From: Myxococcota bacterium
Lineage (GTDB): Bacteria > Myxococcota_A > UBA9160 > SMWR01
Direction of reading: 5' to 3'
Length of the DNA: 64,000 nucleotides
Assembly: GCA_039030075.1 (NCBI GenBank)
Contig: JBCCEW010000012.1
Location: 1-64,000, forward strand
The notes beneath the pieces are model-generated. The model was not told where the DNA came from and did no database searches. It saw nothing but the letters and a program-made list of their open reading frames with translations. This document shows positions 1-7,801 of this stretch, piece after piece. Every line of letters begins with the position of its first letter. Positions within the stretch are counted from its first letter, which is position 1. Position numbers and translations under genes: made by a program.

Positions 1-24
1 CGTCAACCGCTAACTGCTGGGCTT

Positions 25-60
25 GGCACCCCCTACCTTGTGTTTTGTTTGTGGGGTGCC
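25..60. repeat. Inverted repeat / possible stem-loop at window edge
   Basis: Perfect 8-bp arms GGCACCCC (25-32) and GGGGTGCC (53-60) flank a 20-nt T/G-rich loop. It could be a stem-loop, but it lies in low-complexity G-rich sequence at the edge of the window, so its meaning is unclear. Confidence 0.3.
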
Positions 61-101
61 TATGTGCTTGGGTGCGGGGTTGGGGCTGGGGCGCCCTTTG
101 C

Positions 102-118
102 GGGGGGGGGGGGCCCCC
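102..118. other. G12-C5 homopolymer tract in an otherwise geneless edge region
   Basis: Twelve consecutive G followed by five C, surrounded by further G- and C-runs. Bases 1-568 hold no gene I can support. Such tracts often mark a contig end or a collapsed or misassembled repeat. I read nothing functional in it. Confidence 0.4.
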
Positions 119-189
119 TGCGGGGCCGCCCCCCGACGCCTTCGGCCGGCACAAGCGATACGCCGAAGCGGCGGTCGCTCCGTTGGCGC

Positions 190-480
190 TCAGGGCGCCG
201 CGGGTGACGGGGAGCCGAGCAGCGGCTCTCCCTCGCGGGCAGCGATCGAGTTGTGCCGGAGCACGTCGACGCGAAAGCCGCGCTCTTCACGTTCGATGTC
301 GCAGAAGTGATCGAGGTCGAACTCGCCCGCGGCGCACTTCTGAGAGCGAGATCTGCGCGGCCCGACGGCGTTGGCCTCCAGCATCTTCGGTAGGCGCCAG
401 AAGGGCCGCATCGGACCGGCGCCGTTCGGAGGCCCGAGATCGTTCAGGTCGCCATGACTTCGCGGGTGTACGACCGCATC
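190..480 (-). pseudogene. Possible C-terminal remnant of an unrecognised protein
   Basis: The minus-strand frame ending at 190 reads protein-like over its last ~90 codons, with acidic/aromatic segments such as GEFDLDHFCDIEREERGF. Upstream the same frame becomes a shadow of the FAH gene. No start codon or RBS belongs to it, and I do not recognise the family. It may be the tail of a truncated gene, or chance. Confidence 0.2.
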
Positions 481-568
481 TCTCGATCCAGATCCGACCA
501 CGTGCGCGGCATTCGAGGTAGTAGGCCTGGGGCGCTCCTCCGCGTTGGCATGCCTCGGGCAGTGAGTG

Positions 569-1528
569 CTAGCCGGCCGCCGCGACGACCTTGTTGCGCT
601 GGACGCCGAGGTCGATGGCTCCGTCGTCGGTGCGGACCCTCGCCTCGACCACGTCCCCCGGCCGCAGGCGCTTCGGGTTGTTGGCGGCCACGCGCCGGAG
701 CAGCGCCTGTCGCCTGGCGGGAGAAACGATCTGGGCGACCAGGGCGAGCGGCTTCGCCGGCGCCTGGAGCGCGCAGCCGCCCGGGGTGCCGGTGGCCAGC
801 AGATCGCCGGCTTCCCAGTCCTGGAGACCCGAGAGCTCGGTGAGGCTGGGGGCGGGTTTGTGGACCATGTCGCTCGCGAGCGAGTTCTGTCGCTCCTCGC
901 CATTCACCGAGAGCTGGAGCCGCAGCTCGTCGAAGCGCGCCAGTTCATCGGCGGAGACGAGGGTCAGGAACGGACCCGCGGGCCCGAAGGTGCGGTAGCT
1001 CTTGCCCTTGTAGAACTGCATCTCCGGCAGCTGGACGTCGCGCGCGCTGACGTCGTTCAGAAGCACGAGGCCGCCCACGTAGTCGCCGAGGTTGGCGACA
1101 CGCACGTCGATCGGTGCGCTCACGTCCTGGGAGAACACGAGGCCGATCTCGACTTCGTAGTCGAGGAACTCGACGTGGGCCGGCGAGACGATATCCGTCG
1201 TCGCTGGCGCCAGACAGGACGAGGCTTTGCGGAAGAAGATGTTGAAGGGGCTCGAAGCCGGGTCGATGCCCGACTCGCGCATGTGACTGTGGTAGTTGAT
1301 CGCCTGGCACAGGAACTGGCGATCCGAGGTGATCGGGCACAGGACTTCGACGTCGGCCAACGCCAGCGTCTCGCCGCTCGTAGCGCCGGCGCGGGCACGC
1401 TCGGCGCCCTCGCGCATGAAGGCGCGGGTGGTGGGGTAGTCCCCCTCGAGGGGCGCTACTGCATCGCCGTCCACAATGCCCCAACGGGTCGCGCTGCCCT
1501 GCCGATACCGAACGACCTGGGTTGTCAT
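569..1528 (-). CDS. Fumarylacetoacetate hydrolase (FAH) family protein
   Basis: 319 aa. The FAH fold acts on ring-cleavage products (hydrolysis of acylpyruvates, or hydration/decarboxylation of 2-hydroxymuconate-type acids) using a divalent metal. Visible here: the NYHSH segment (78-82), acidic metal ligands E125 and E127 in the YEVEIG motif, D159 in LLNDVSARD, and the family's ATGTPGG loop near 250. An AGGAGG site sits just upstream of the ATG. It is the last gene of a minus-strand run (SDR, monooxygenase, extradiol dioxygenase, FAH), which fits a final step in meta-cleavage. The exact substrate cannot be read from sequence. Confidence 0.88.
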   Translation of the reverse strand: MTTQVVRYRQGSATRWGIVDGDAVAPLEGDYPTTRAFMREGAERARAGATSGETLALADVEVLCPITSDRQFLCQAINYHSHMRESGIDPASSPFNIFFRKASSCLAPATTDIVSPAHVEFLDYEVEIGLVFSQDVSAPIDVRVANLGDYVGGLVLLNDVSARDVQLPEMQFYKGKSYRTFGPAGPFLTLVSADELARFDELRLQLSVNGEERQNSLASDMVHKPAPSLTELSGLQDWEAGDLLATGTPGGCALQAPAKPLALVAQIVSPARRQALLRRVAANNPKRLRPGDVVEARVRTDDGAIDLGVQRNKVVAAAG

Positions 1529-1543
1529 GGGTCCTCCTGAACT

Positions 1544-2554
1544 TCAGCTGCGCGCGCCGCGCAGGCGCGCGCCGAGCAGGCTCGCCACGTTCTGGATCGC
1601 TTTCCAGTTCCAGCGCGCCACCAGGAACGCGGGCGTCGGCGGCGGCCCCCAGTAGTCCTGCAGACCCGCGACGTCGGCGTCGGTGGGAACGTTGTCCTCG
1701 TTGACGAGATCCGTATCCGTCCAGTGCTCGTGGATGACGCCCCACGGGCTCGACCAGTAGTCGAAGATCTGTCCACCGAAGCGGTGCCGGCCGATTCCCC
1801 AGACGTTCTTGTACTTCTTCTTCTTCAAGTACTCGTGGCCGGCCATCAGATCGTCGAAGTTTCCGACCTCGAACGCGACGTGCTGGACCCGCGCGCCTTC
1901 GTCGAGAGCGTACTGGAAGCCGACGACGTGGTGGTCGACGAAGTCCGGACCCCGGTCGAGGTGGGCGAAGCGCATCTGGGTCGTACCGTCGGGCAGGCGC
2001 ACTTCATCGGCTTTGCGGAGCCCGAGGTGTGCGTGGTACCAGTCGTACACCGAAGCCGGGTCGGCGCTCTCGAGCACCAGATGCCCCAGCCGTCGCACGT
2101 GAGACGGCCCCGGACGGACGCTCGGGAGCGGTCCTGCGCGGAGGCGCTTGCCATCCATGTTGAAGGCGTGCGAGGGCGCCGGGTCGATTGCGTCGAGCGC
2201 ACTCTGGCCGTGGACGACTTCGACGGTCGTTCCCTGTGGGTCGCGCAAGCGGACGACTTGGCCCCCGGCGGGTTCGTCCAGCTTCTCGATCGCGGAAGCG
2301 CCGGGGAGCTGGGCGAGCTTCGCGAGGTCGGCCTCTTCGTCGGCTTCGAAGGCGATCGCGTGCACACCGGGCGCCCCCTGGGTGAGGACGTAGCAGTGGG
2401 GGTTCGCGTCGGTGCCGCGCAGGTAGACGGCGCCGCCGGCCCGCGCGGCGACCTCGAGCCCGAACTCGAGCAGGAAGGCTTCCGCCTTCCCGAGGTCGGG
2501 GGCACCCACGCGCACATAGCTCAGCCGCTTCGCCTTGATGGTCGGTTCAGTCAT
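1544..2554 (-). CDS. Type I extradiol (VOC) ring-cleavage dioxygenase
   Basis: 336 aa, two tandem vicinal-oxygen-chelate modules, the size of 2,3-dihydroxybiphenyl-type dioxygenases. The C-terminal module keeps the Fe(II) triad H158 (RRLGHLV), H225 (VQHVAFEV) and E276 (GVIHEHW), so a catalytically competent extradiol enzyme is likely. The start ATG overlaps the monooxygenase stop by 4 bp (ATGA), implying translational coupling. The likely role is oxygenative cleavage of the catechol made by the neighbouring hydroxylase. The substrate is inferred from context only. Confidence 0.88.
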   Translation of the reverse strand: MTEPTIKAKRLSYVRVGAPDLGKAEAFLLEFGLEVAARAGGAVYLRGTDANPHCYVLTQGAPGVHAIAFEADEEADLAKLAQLPGASAIEKLDEPAGGQVVRLRDPQGTTVEVVHGQSALDAIDPAPSHAFNMDGKRLRAGPLPSVRPGPSHVRRLGHLVLESADPASVYDWYHAHLGLRKADEVRLPDGTTQMRFAHLDRGPDFVDHHVVGFQYALDEGARVQHVAFEVGNFDDLMAGHEYLKKKKYKNVWGIGRHRFGGQIFDYWSSPWGVIHEHWTDTDLVNEDNVPTDADVAGLQDYWGPPPTPAFLVARWNWKAIQNVASLLGARLRGARS

Positions 2555-4245
2555 GTCGGTTCTCCCAGGATGTGGGTGAGCGCGCTTTCGAGCGCCGTTC
2601 GCGGCGCGTCGGGAAGGGTGGGGGCTCGCCACGCGACGTGCTGATCGGGACGGATCAGCAGCGCTCCGTTGGAGTCGAGGCCGCACGTCGTGCGCCAGCC
2701 GTCGTCGGACCGTTCGTCGTCGGAAAACTGGAAGTCGTTCCCCATCCGAACCAGCCGAATCGGAACGTCGCCGGCCTCGACGATGGCGTCGGCCCAGGCT
2801 TCGTGCGCTCCCACGCTCAGCAGGGTCAAGCCGTCGCCCTCGATCAAGTCGAGGGTCGAGCGGCGCTCGCCGGCGACGTCGATCCAGGCGTGGGGCAAGC
2901 GCGCCCCCGGGTGTGCCGTCGGCACGTAGTCGCGGGCGGACTCGAGCTTTGGCGGGGTGCCCTCGGGCACGAGCGCTCCCGCACCGTAGATGTAGCCGAG
3001 CTGCAGCCCGAGCATGTCGAAGTGCTCGGCCTGTTCCTGCACCGCCACCTCGGCTGCGGCGCGCGTTTGCGGGTCGGCGAGGGCGGCCTCGATGCGCGCA
3101 CGCGTCGGCTCGGTGTCGGTGCCCAACGCCTGGGGCAGCAGCACCATCTTCAGCGCGTTCTTTAGACTCTGTTGGGTGTTCTCGTGGGCCACGGGCAGGC
3201 GCTCGGCGGCGTAGGTGTCGAGGAGCGCGGGCGGGGCCCAACCGTCCTCGACCGCGCAGAGCTTCCAGGCGAGATTGTGCGCGTCCTGGAACCCACTGTT
3301 CAAACCCAGGCCTCCCGTCGGGGGGAAGCGGTGGGCCGCATCGCCGGCGAGGAAGATCCGCTCCTTGCGCATGCCGTCGGCGACCTGCGAGCTCATGTGC
3401 CAGCTGCCCTTGTGCAGGATCTCGAGCGGGACCTCGCATCCGATGGCGTTCGACACGAGTTCTCGGCAGCGGGCGTCGTCGAAGTCGTCCTCGCTCTCCG
3501 CGTCCGGGTCGAAGCCGTGCATGAACACCCACTCGCGGTCGATGTCGTGGGCGATGAAGGCACCGCGGACCTCGGGATCCATCACGAAGTGGAGAACGCC
3601 CGGACGATCCCGGACGATCTCGCGCAGATTCGCCCCGAAGTGGATCATCAGGAAGCTCTCGAGGCGCGGCGGGCCCTGCATCTCGATGCCGAGCGACCGA
3701 CGCACACGGCTGCCGGCACCGTCGGCCGCGATCACGTAGCGGCTGCGGACCTCGTGGCGTTCACCGCTGTCGAGGTCGCGCAGGGTCGAGCTGACCCCGC
3801 TCGCATCCTGCCGGCTCTCCTCCCACTGCCAGCCGTAGCGCAGGTCGATGTTCGGCTCCTTGCGGAGCGCCTCGACGAGGATCGGCTCGAAGCGGTGTTG
3901 GGAGAGGTTGCGCAGCGGGGTGGGCGTGAACCGCAAGCATTCTTCGCCCTGCCGCTCGAAGGGCAGGTGGCCGATGGACTCTCCGGCGAGACGCGTGACG
4001 AAGCGGACGTGGCCCGCGTCCTCTGGTCGTTTGCAAGCCGCCTCGACGGCGGCCATGTCGAGTCCGGCCTGACGACAGATCTCGAAGGTTCGCGCGTTCA
4101 CCACGTGTGCGGCGGGTGCGGTCTGGGGGCCGGCGCGTCGCTCGGCCACGAAGCACCGGCGCCCTCGATGCGCCAGCAGCAGAGCCTCGATCATGCCGAC
4201 GGGGCCGGCACCCACGACGAGGAAGGGAACCTCGAATTGTGCCAT
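2551..4245 (-). CDS. FAD-dependent aromatic monooxygenase (MhpA/PheA-like)
   Basis: 564 aa, class A flavoprotein hydroxylase. FAD-binding GAGPVG is at 12-17, the DG motif DGAGSRVRR at 176-184, and the second FAD/ribityl motif GDAAHRFPP at 301-309. Members use NAD(P)H and O2 to hydroxylate phenolic rings. The start at 4245 is preferred because AGGAG lies just upstream, overlapping the stop codon of the SDR gene, and because the dinucleotide fold begins immediately; an upstream in-frame ATG at 4341 would fall inside the SDR. It probably supplies the catechol for the dioxygenase encoded next. Confidence 0.88.
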   Translation of the reverse strand: MAQFEVPFLVVGAGPVGMIEALLLAHRGRRCFVAERRAGPQTAPAAHVVNARTFEICRQAGLDMAAVEAACKRPEDAGHVRFVTRLAGESIGHLPFERQGEECLRFTPTPLRNLSQHRFEPILVEALRKEPNIDLRYGWQWEESRQDASGVSSTLRDLDSGERHEVRSRYVIAADGAGSRVRRSLGIEMQGPPRLESFLMIHFGANLREIVRDRPGVLHFVMDPEVRGAFIAHDIDREWVFMHGFDPDAESEDDFDDARCRELVSNAIGCEVPLEILHKGSWHMSSQVADGMRKERIFLAGDAAHRFPPTGGLGLNSGFQDAHNLAWKLCAVEDGWAPPALLDTYAAERLPVAHENTQQSLKNALKMVLLPQALGTDTEPTRARIEAALADPQTRAAAEVAVQEQAEHFDMLGLQLGYIYGAGALVPEGTPPKLESARDYVPTAHPGARLPHAWIDVAGERRSTLDLIEGDGLTLLSVGAHEAWADAIVEAGDVPIRLVRMGNDFQFSDDERSDDGWRTTCGLDSNGALLIRPDQHVAWRAPTLPDAPRTALESALTHILGEPT

Positions 4246-4253
4246 GACGTCTC

Positions 4254-5033
4254 CTAGATCAGCCCGGCGTAGCTTCCGCCGTCGAGCTGCAGATTCTGTC
4301 CTGAGATGAAGCCGGCCTGAGCGCTGCACAGGAACGCGCATGCGTCGCCGAACTCTTCGGGGCGGCCGAGGCGACCGGCCGCGATCGTGGCCTTCATTGC
4401 GTCGTAGGCCTCTTCGAGCGTGATCCCACCGAGCTTCGCGTGCAGCTCGGCCATCCCGCGTTGTCGCGCCGTGTCGATGCGTTCAGGCAGCAGGTTGTTG
4501 ATCGTGACGTTCGAAGCGGCGACGTCGTGAGCGAGGGCCTTGGACATCGACGTGAGACCGGTGCGTGCGCCGGTGGAGAGCCCCATCGGTGCGCGCGGCG
4601 TCTTCACCATCGCCGACGTGATGTTCACGATGCGTCCGAAGCTGCGTTCGCACATGCCTTCGAGCACGGCCCGGATCATCGCGAGCGGTGCGAGCATGTT
4701 GGCGTCGAGGGCCGCGAGCCAGGCCTCGCGATCCCAATCGGCGAAGCGGCCGGGCGGTGGGCCGCCGTTGTTGTTCACGAGGATGTCCGGCGCCGGGCAG
4801 GCGTCGAGGAGCGCCCGCTGGGTGGTCTCCGCTGCGATGTCGCCGACCACCGTCTCGACCCGGACGCCGTGAGCCGCGCGAATCGCTTCGGCGGTTTCTT
4901 TGAGGGTGCCCGCGTCGCGACCGTTCAGCGTGACGTGGACCCCCTCGCGTGCCAGGGCCTCCGCGCAGGCGCGACCCAAGCCGCGGCTCGATGCGCAGAC
5001 GATGGCCTGGCGGTCTCGAATCCCAAGGTCCAT
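4254..5033 (-). CDS. SDR-family oxidoreductase lacking the classical Tyr-x-x-x-Lys
   Basis: 259 aa, first gene of the aromatic operon, with GAGGAG before the ATG. It has a Rossmann start (ASSRGLG, 14-20), NNNG at 87-90 and Ser140 in NITSA. At the usual YxxxK site it reads S153-T-G-A-R157, so both catalytic Tyr and Lys are replaced. A known subfamily of 3-oxoacyl-ACP-reductase-like SDRs has similar ser/arg motifs (recalled, not searched). Redox activity may be retained by a different mechanism. In context it may act on a diol or alcohol intermediate. Confidence 0.85.
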   Translation of the reverse strand: MDLGIRDRQAIVCASSRGLGRACAEALAREGVHVTLNGRDAGTLKETAEAIRAAHGVRVETVVGDIAAETTQRALLDACPAPDILVNNNGGPPPGRFADWDREAWLAALDANMLAPLAMIRAVLEGMCERSFGRIVNITSAMVKTPRAPMGLSTGARTGLTSMSKALAHDVAASNVTINNLLPERIDTARQRGMAELHAKLGGITLEEAYDAMKATIAAGRLGRPEEFGDACAFLCSAQAGFISGQNLQLDGGSYAGLI

Positions 5034-5092
5034 GGGGGGAACTCCTCGTGTGCGCACGTGCTTCGAAGCCCCTTCCGCGGGCTCGGGCAGCC

Positions 5093-5121
5093 AGTATCCC
5101 CATAATTGGGACTATTGTCAA
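5093..5121 (-). promoter_or_regulatory. Sigma70-type promoter of the aromatic operon
   Basis: On the minus strand a perfect -35 TTGACA (5116-5121) is followed by 17 bp and a -10 GATACT (5093-5098), which matches TATAAT at 4 of 6 positions. The site is AT-rich against its high-GC surroundings and lies 60 bp upstream of the SDR start codon at 5033. Confidence 0.6.
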
Positions 5122-5129
5122 TATTGGGA
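5105..5129. promoter_or_regulatory. Candidate TetR operator: paired ATTGGGA repeats
   Basis: Two copies of ATTGGGA (5105-5111 and 5123-5129) are spaced 18 bp apart and bracket the -35 box of the minus-strand promoter. A bound regulator would block RNA polymerase. The adjacent divergent TetR gene at 5159 is the natural candidate. The link is inference. Confidence 0.4.
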
Positions 5130-5158
5130 ATGGCGTCGTTTTGGCCTAGGCTCTCCCC

Positions 5159-5830
5159 ATGCCCGACACCTCTGGAGCCCGACGCACCCGGGGCCACAAG
5201 AAGAAGGAGCGGACGCGCCGCCAGCTGGTGGAGGCGGGACTCCGCGTGCTCGCGTCGAAAGGGCAGGGGCTGACCGTGAGCGACGTCGTGGCCGAGGCCG
5301 ACGTCTCCAACGGCACCTTCTACAACTACTTCGCCGATCGAGAGGTGCTGCTCGAAGCACTCGCCGAGCACACGGCCCTCTCGTTGGCGGCTGCCGCCGC
5401 TCGTGAGCCGATCGAAGACCCGGCCCGTCGTTTCGCCATGGCCACGACGCGCGTGCTGCTCCACGCGCGCGAGGACGAAACCTGGGCCCGGGTGATGCTG
5501 CGCCTGCTGGGCCGGCCGGGCTCGGGTATCGAGCTGGCGCGCTATCTGCGCGAAGACCTCGCCGACGGCGCGGCGAGCGGGCGCTTCGATTTCGCGCCGG
5601 AGCCGGGTCGCTCGGGAGCCGACGGCGTCTTGCCCGACGACGCGACGCTCGACCAGGTCACCGGGCTGGTGGCGATGACGATCCGCCGCATGGTCGAGGG
5701 CCACGCCGCTCCCGACGCCCCGGAGCAGGCCGTGCAACGCGGACTTCGCGCCCTGGGAGTCGATGCCCGCGAGGCCGCCGCGCTGGCGGCGGATGCCGCC
5801 GCCGCCGCGCGTCGCACCCACGCCGACTGA
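5159..5830 (+). CDS. TetR/AcrR-family transcriptional regulator
   Basis: 223 aa. The N-terminal HTH (about 39-58, VSDVVAEADVSNGTFYNYF) is the TetR signature; the rest is a helical ligand-binding domain. The gene is transcribed divergently from the aromatic operon, with the promoter and repeats in the shared 125-bp gap, so it probably represses that operon and perhaps itself. No convincing ribosome-binding site precedes the ATG. Confidence 0.88.
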   Translation: MPDTSGARRTRGHKKKERTRRQLVEAGLRVLASKGQGLTVSDVVAEADVSNGTFYNYFADREVLLEALAEHTALSLAAAAAREPIEDPARRFAMATTRVLLHAREDETWARVMLRLLGRPGSGIELARYLREDLADGAASGRFDFAPEPGRSGADGVLPDDATLDQVTGLVAMTIRRMVEGHAAPDAPEQAVQRGLRALGVDAREAAALAADAAAAARRTHAD

Positions 5831-5927
5831 CAGCCGGGCGCGTCCGTCGGCCAGACGCCGGGTGCTACACCTCTCGGACCCGCTCCCCGCTCGCGAGAGC
5901 CGGAGGAACACGAAGAGGTCCGTCCGC

Positions 5928-6797
5928 GTGCAGTTCAGTCTCTCCACCCAGTTCACGAACACCGCCGACTTCCTCGAGCTGGCGCCCGTCGTCGAGTCCC
6001 ATGGCTACGGCGAGATGGTGATGGGTGACCACCTCGTCTACCACGAGCAGATCGCGTCGAAGTATCCGTACGGAAAGTCCGACGAGCGCATGTGGCACCG
6101 CGAAACCGAGTGGCCCGACGTGTGGGTGGCCTCGGGCATGATGGCGGCGGTCACCAAGACCCTGCTCTTCAGTCAGGCCGTCTACGTCCTTCCCCAGCGC
6201 GACCCGGTGCTCGTGGCGAAGGCGGCGGGCACGGCCGCGTTCCTGTCCGGCGGTCGCATGCGCATCGGCGTGGGCCTCGGTTGGACGCGTGAAGAGTTCG
6301 AGCTCGTGGGCGTTCCCTTCGAACGGCGCGGTGCCCGCACCGACGAGATGATCGAAGTCATGCGCAAGCTGTGGACCGGAGACACCGTCGAGCACCACGG
6401 CGAGTTCTTCGATCTGCCGCCGATGACCATGCGTCCTCCGGTCGAGGGCGGAGTCCCGATCGTCATTGGCGGCATCTCGAAGCCTGCGATGCGTCGCGCG
6501 GCGCGCCTGGGCGACGGTTGGGCCCCGGCCTACCTGACGGTCGAGCAGACCCGGGCAGGCCTGGAGGAGATCGCCGCGATGCGCGTCGAGGCCGGGCGCA
6601 GCGGTCCCTTCGAGGTCTGCACGGCTTGCGTGGATGCCTTCGACCTCGATGGCTACCGGCGCATGCGCGACGCCGGCGTGACCTTCGCCACCACCGCACC
6701 GTGGGTGCTCTACGGAAAACCGCTGATCGACCCGCCGCGCGACGTCGTGTTCGACAGCGTGCGGCGGTTCGCCGACGAGATCATCGCCAAGCTCTGA
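5928..6797 (+). CDS. LLM-class (F420/FMN) flavin-dependent oxidoreductase
   Basis: 289 aa, luciferase-like TIM barrel. The typical GVGLGWTREEFELVG block lies at about 114-128, followed by the 'MRKLWTG' helix and a PIVIGG strand. Start: GTG at 5928 with an AAGAGG-like site 9 nt upstream; the family's first beta strand starts directly after it, so longer in-frame starts are rejected. TIGR03619-like members use F420, but cofactor choice cannot be proven here. It follows the TetR gene on the same strand, about 100 bp downstream. Confidence 0.85.
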   Translation: MQFSLSTQFTNTADFLELAPVVESHGYGEMVMGDHLVYHEQIASKYPYGKSDERMWHRETEWPDVWVASGMMAAVTKTLLFSQAVYVLPQRDPVLVAKAAGTAAFLSGGRMRIGVGLGWTREEFELVGVPFERRGARTDEMIEVMRKLWTGDTVEHHGEFFDLPPMTMRPPVEGGVPIVIGGISKPAMRRAARLGDGWAPAYLTVEQTRAGLEEIAAMRVEAGRSGPFEVCTACVDAFDLDGYRRMRDAGVTFATTAPWVLYGKPLIDPPRDVVFDSVRRFADEIIAKL

Positions 6798-6816
6798 AGG
6801 CGACTCGCCGACCCTC

Positions 6817-7599
6817 TTAGAGGGTGTTGAAGCCGGGCACGAAGCAACCCGCGGTGGCGCCGCCATCCACGGGAAGGTCGACTCCCGTGCAGTGTCGGCT
6901 GGCGTCGCCGGCGAGGAAGGCGATGGCGTCCACGATGCTCTCGATCGGGGCCGAGCCCGGAATGCCCCGGTTCTCGTTGTAGGCCAGCGTCTCGTCGAGG
7001 AATCCCATCACCTGGTCCATCCACGGCGCGTACATCTCCGGGTTGCCGCCGGCCGGGCAAACCGTGTTGACGCGAATCCCGTCGCGGCCGAGCTCGAGGG
7101 CCGCTGCCTTCGCGAGGCCGCGCAGCCCGAATTTCGAGGCGCAGTACGCGGTCAGGCCGTTCATGGCGGCGAGCGAGTCGATCGAGCCGACGTTGACGAT
7201 CGAACCCGCGCCCTGCTCCCGCATGGGGGGCGCGACGGCCTGAATGCCGAGGAAGGGTCCGAGAGTGTTGACCTCGAGGAGCCGGCGGAAGTCGTGCTCG
7301 GAGGTGCGCTCGATGGCCCCTTGGTGAAGCACGCCCGCGTTGTTCACGAGGATGTCGATGCGCCCGAACTGATCGAGTGTCCGGCGGACGAGCGCGGACC
7401 ACTGGGTGGCATCCGTCACGTCGTGGCGGACGAAGGACGCATGGCCTCCGAGGCGCGCCGCCGTCGCGGCGCCGGCGTCGTCGCGGACGTCCCCCAACAC
7501 CACGCGCGCGCCCTCGGCGCAGAAGCGCTCGGCGACGGCCGCGCCGGTGCCGCGGGCCGCACCCGTCACGATCGCCACTTTTCCTTCGAAACCCGTCAT
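6817..7599 (-). CDS. Classical SDR (hydroxysteroid-dehydrogenase-like)
   Basis: 260 aa with all classical elements: TGAARGTG (12-19), NNAG (86-89), Ser139, Tyr152-CAS-Lys156, and a PVDGG C-terminal motif. AGGAGG lies upstream of the ATG. The overall look is that of 3-alpha/20-beta-hydroxysteroid dehydrogenase or 3-oxoacyl reductase-like SDRs. It is convergent with the LLM gene, with a 19-bp gap. The substrate is unknown. Confidence 0.87.
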   Translation of the reverse strand: MTGFEGKVAIVTGAARGTGAAVAERFCAEGARVVLGDVRDDAGAATAARLGGHASFVRHDVTDATQWSALVRRTLDQFGRIDILVNNAGVLHQGAIERTSEHDFRRLLEVNTLGPFLGIQAVAPPMREQGAGSIVNVGSIDSLAAMNGLTAYCASKFGLRGLAKAAALELGRDGIRVNTVCPAGGNPEMYAPWMDQVMGFLDETLAYNENRGIPGSAPIESIVDAIAFLAGDASRHCTGVDLPVDGGATAGCFVPGFNTL

Positions 7600-7801
7600 G
7601 CCCACCTCCTCACTCAGCGCGATCCCCTTCGTATTTGCCGAAGCCTGATCTGGGCGTCGCGAAGCCCGAGACCAACGCGCCATCGTCGCATGCTTCGGCC
7701 CAGGGAGCTGCGTCGAGTCGCAAGTTCGCAGCGGTGCGGGGAGTCGCTGTATCGTGAGGCCCGCAAGCGATCGCGAGGAGCCAGGTCGAAGGCATGACGG
7801 C

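Noticed and set aside
2555-3532. Upstream extension of the extradiol dioxygenase frame
   Set aside because: It lies inside the monooxygenase gene in another frame; the ATGA overlap at 2551-2554 gives the proper start.
6800-6816. Terminator hairpin GGCGA-C-TCGCC in the gap after the LLM gene
   Set aside because: A one-base loop cannot form; too short to claim.
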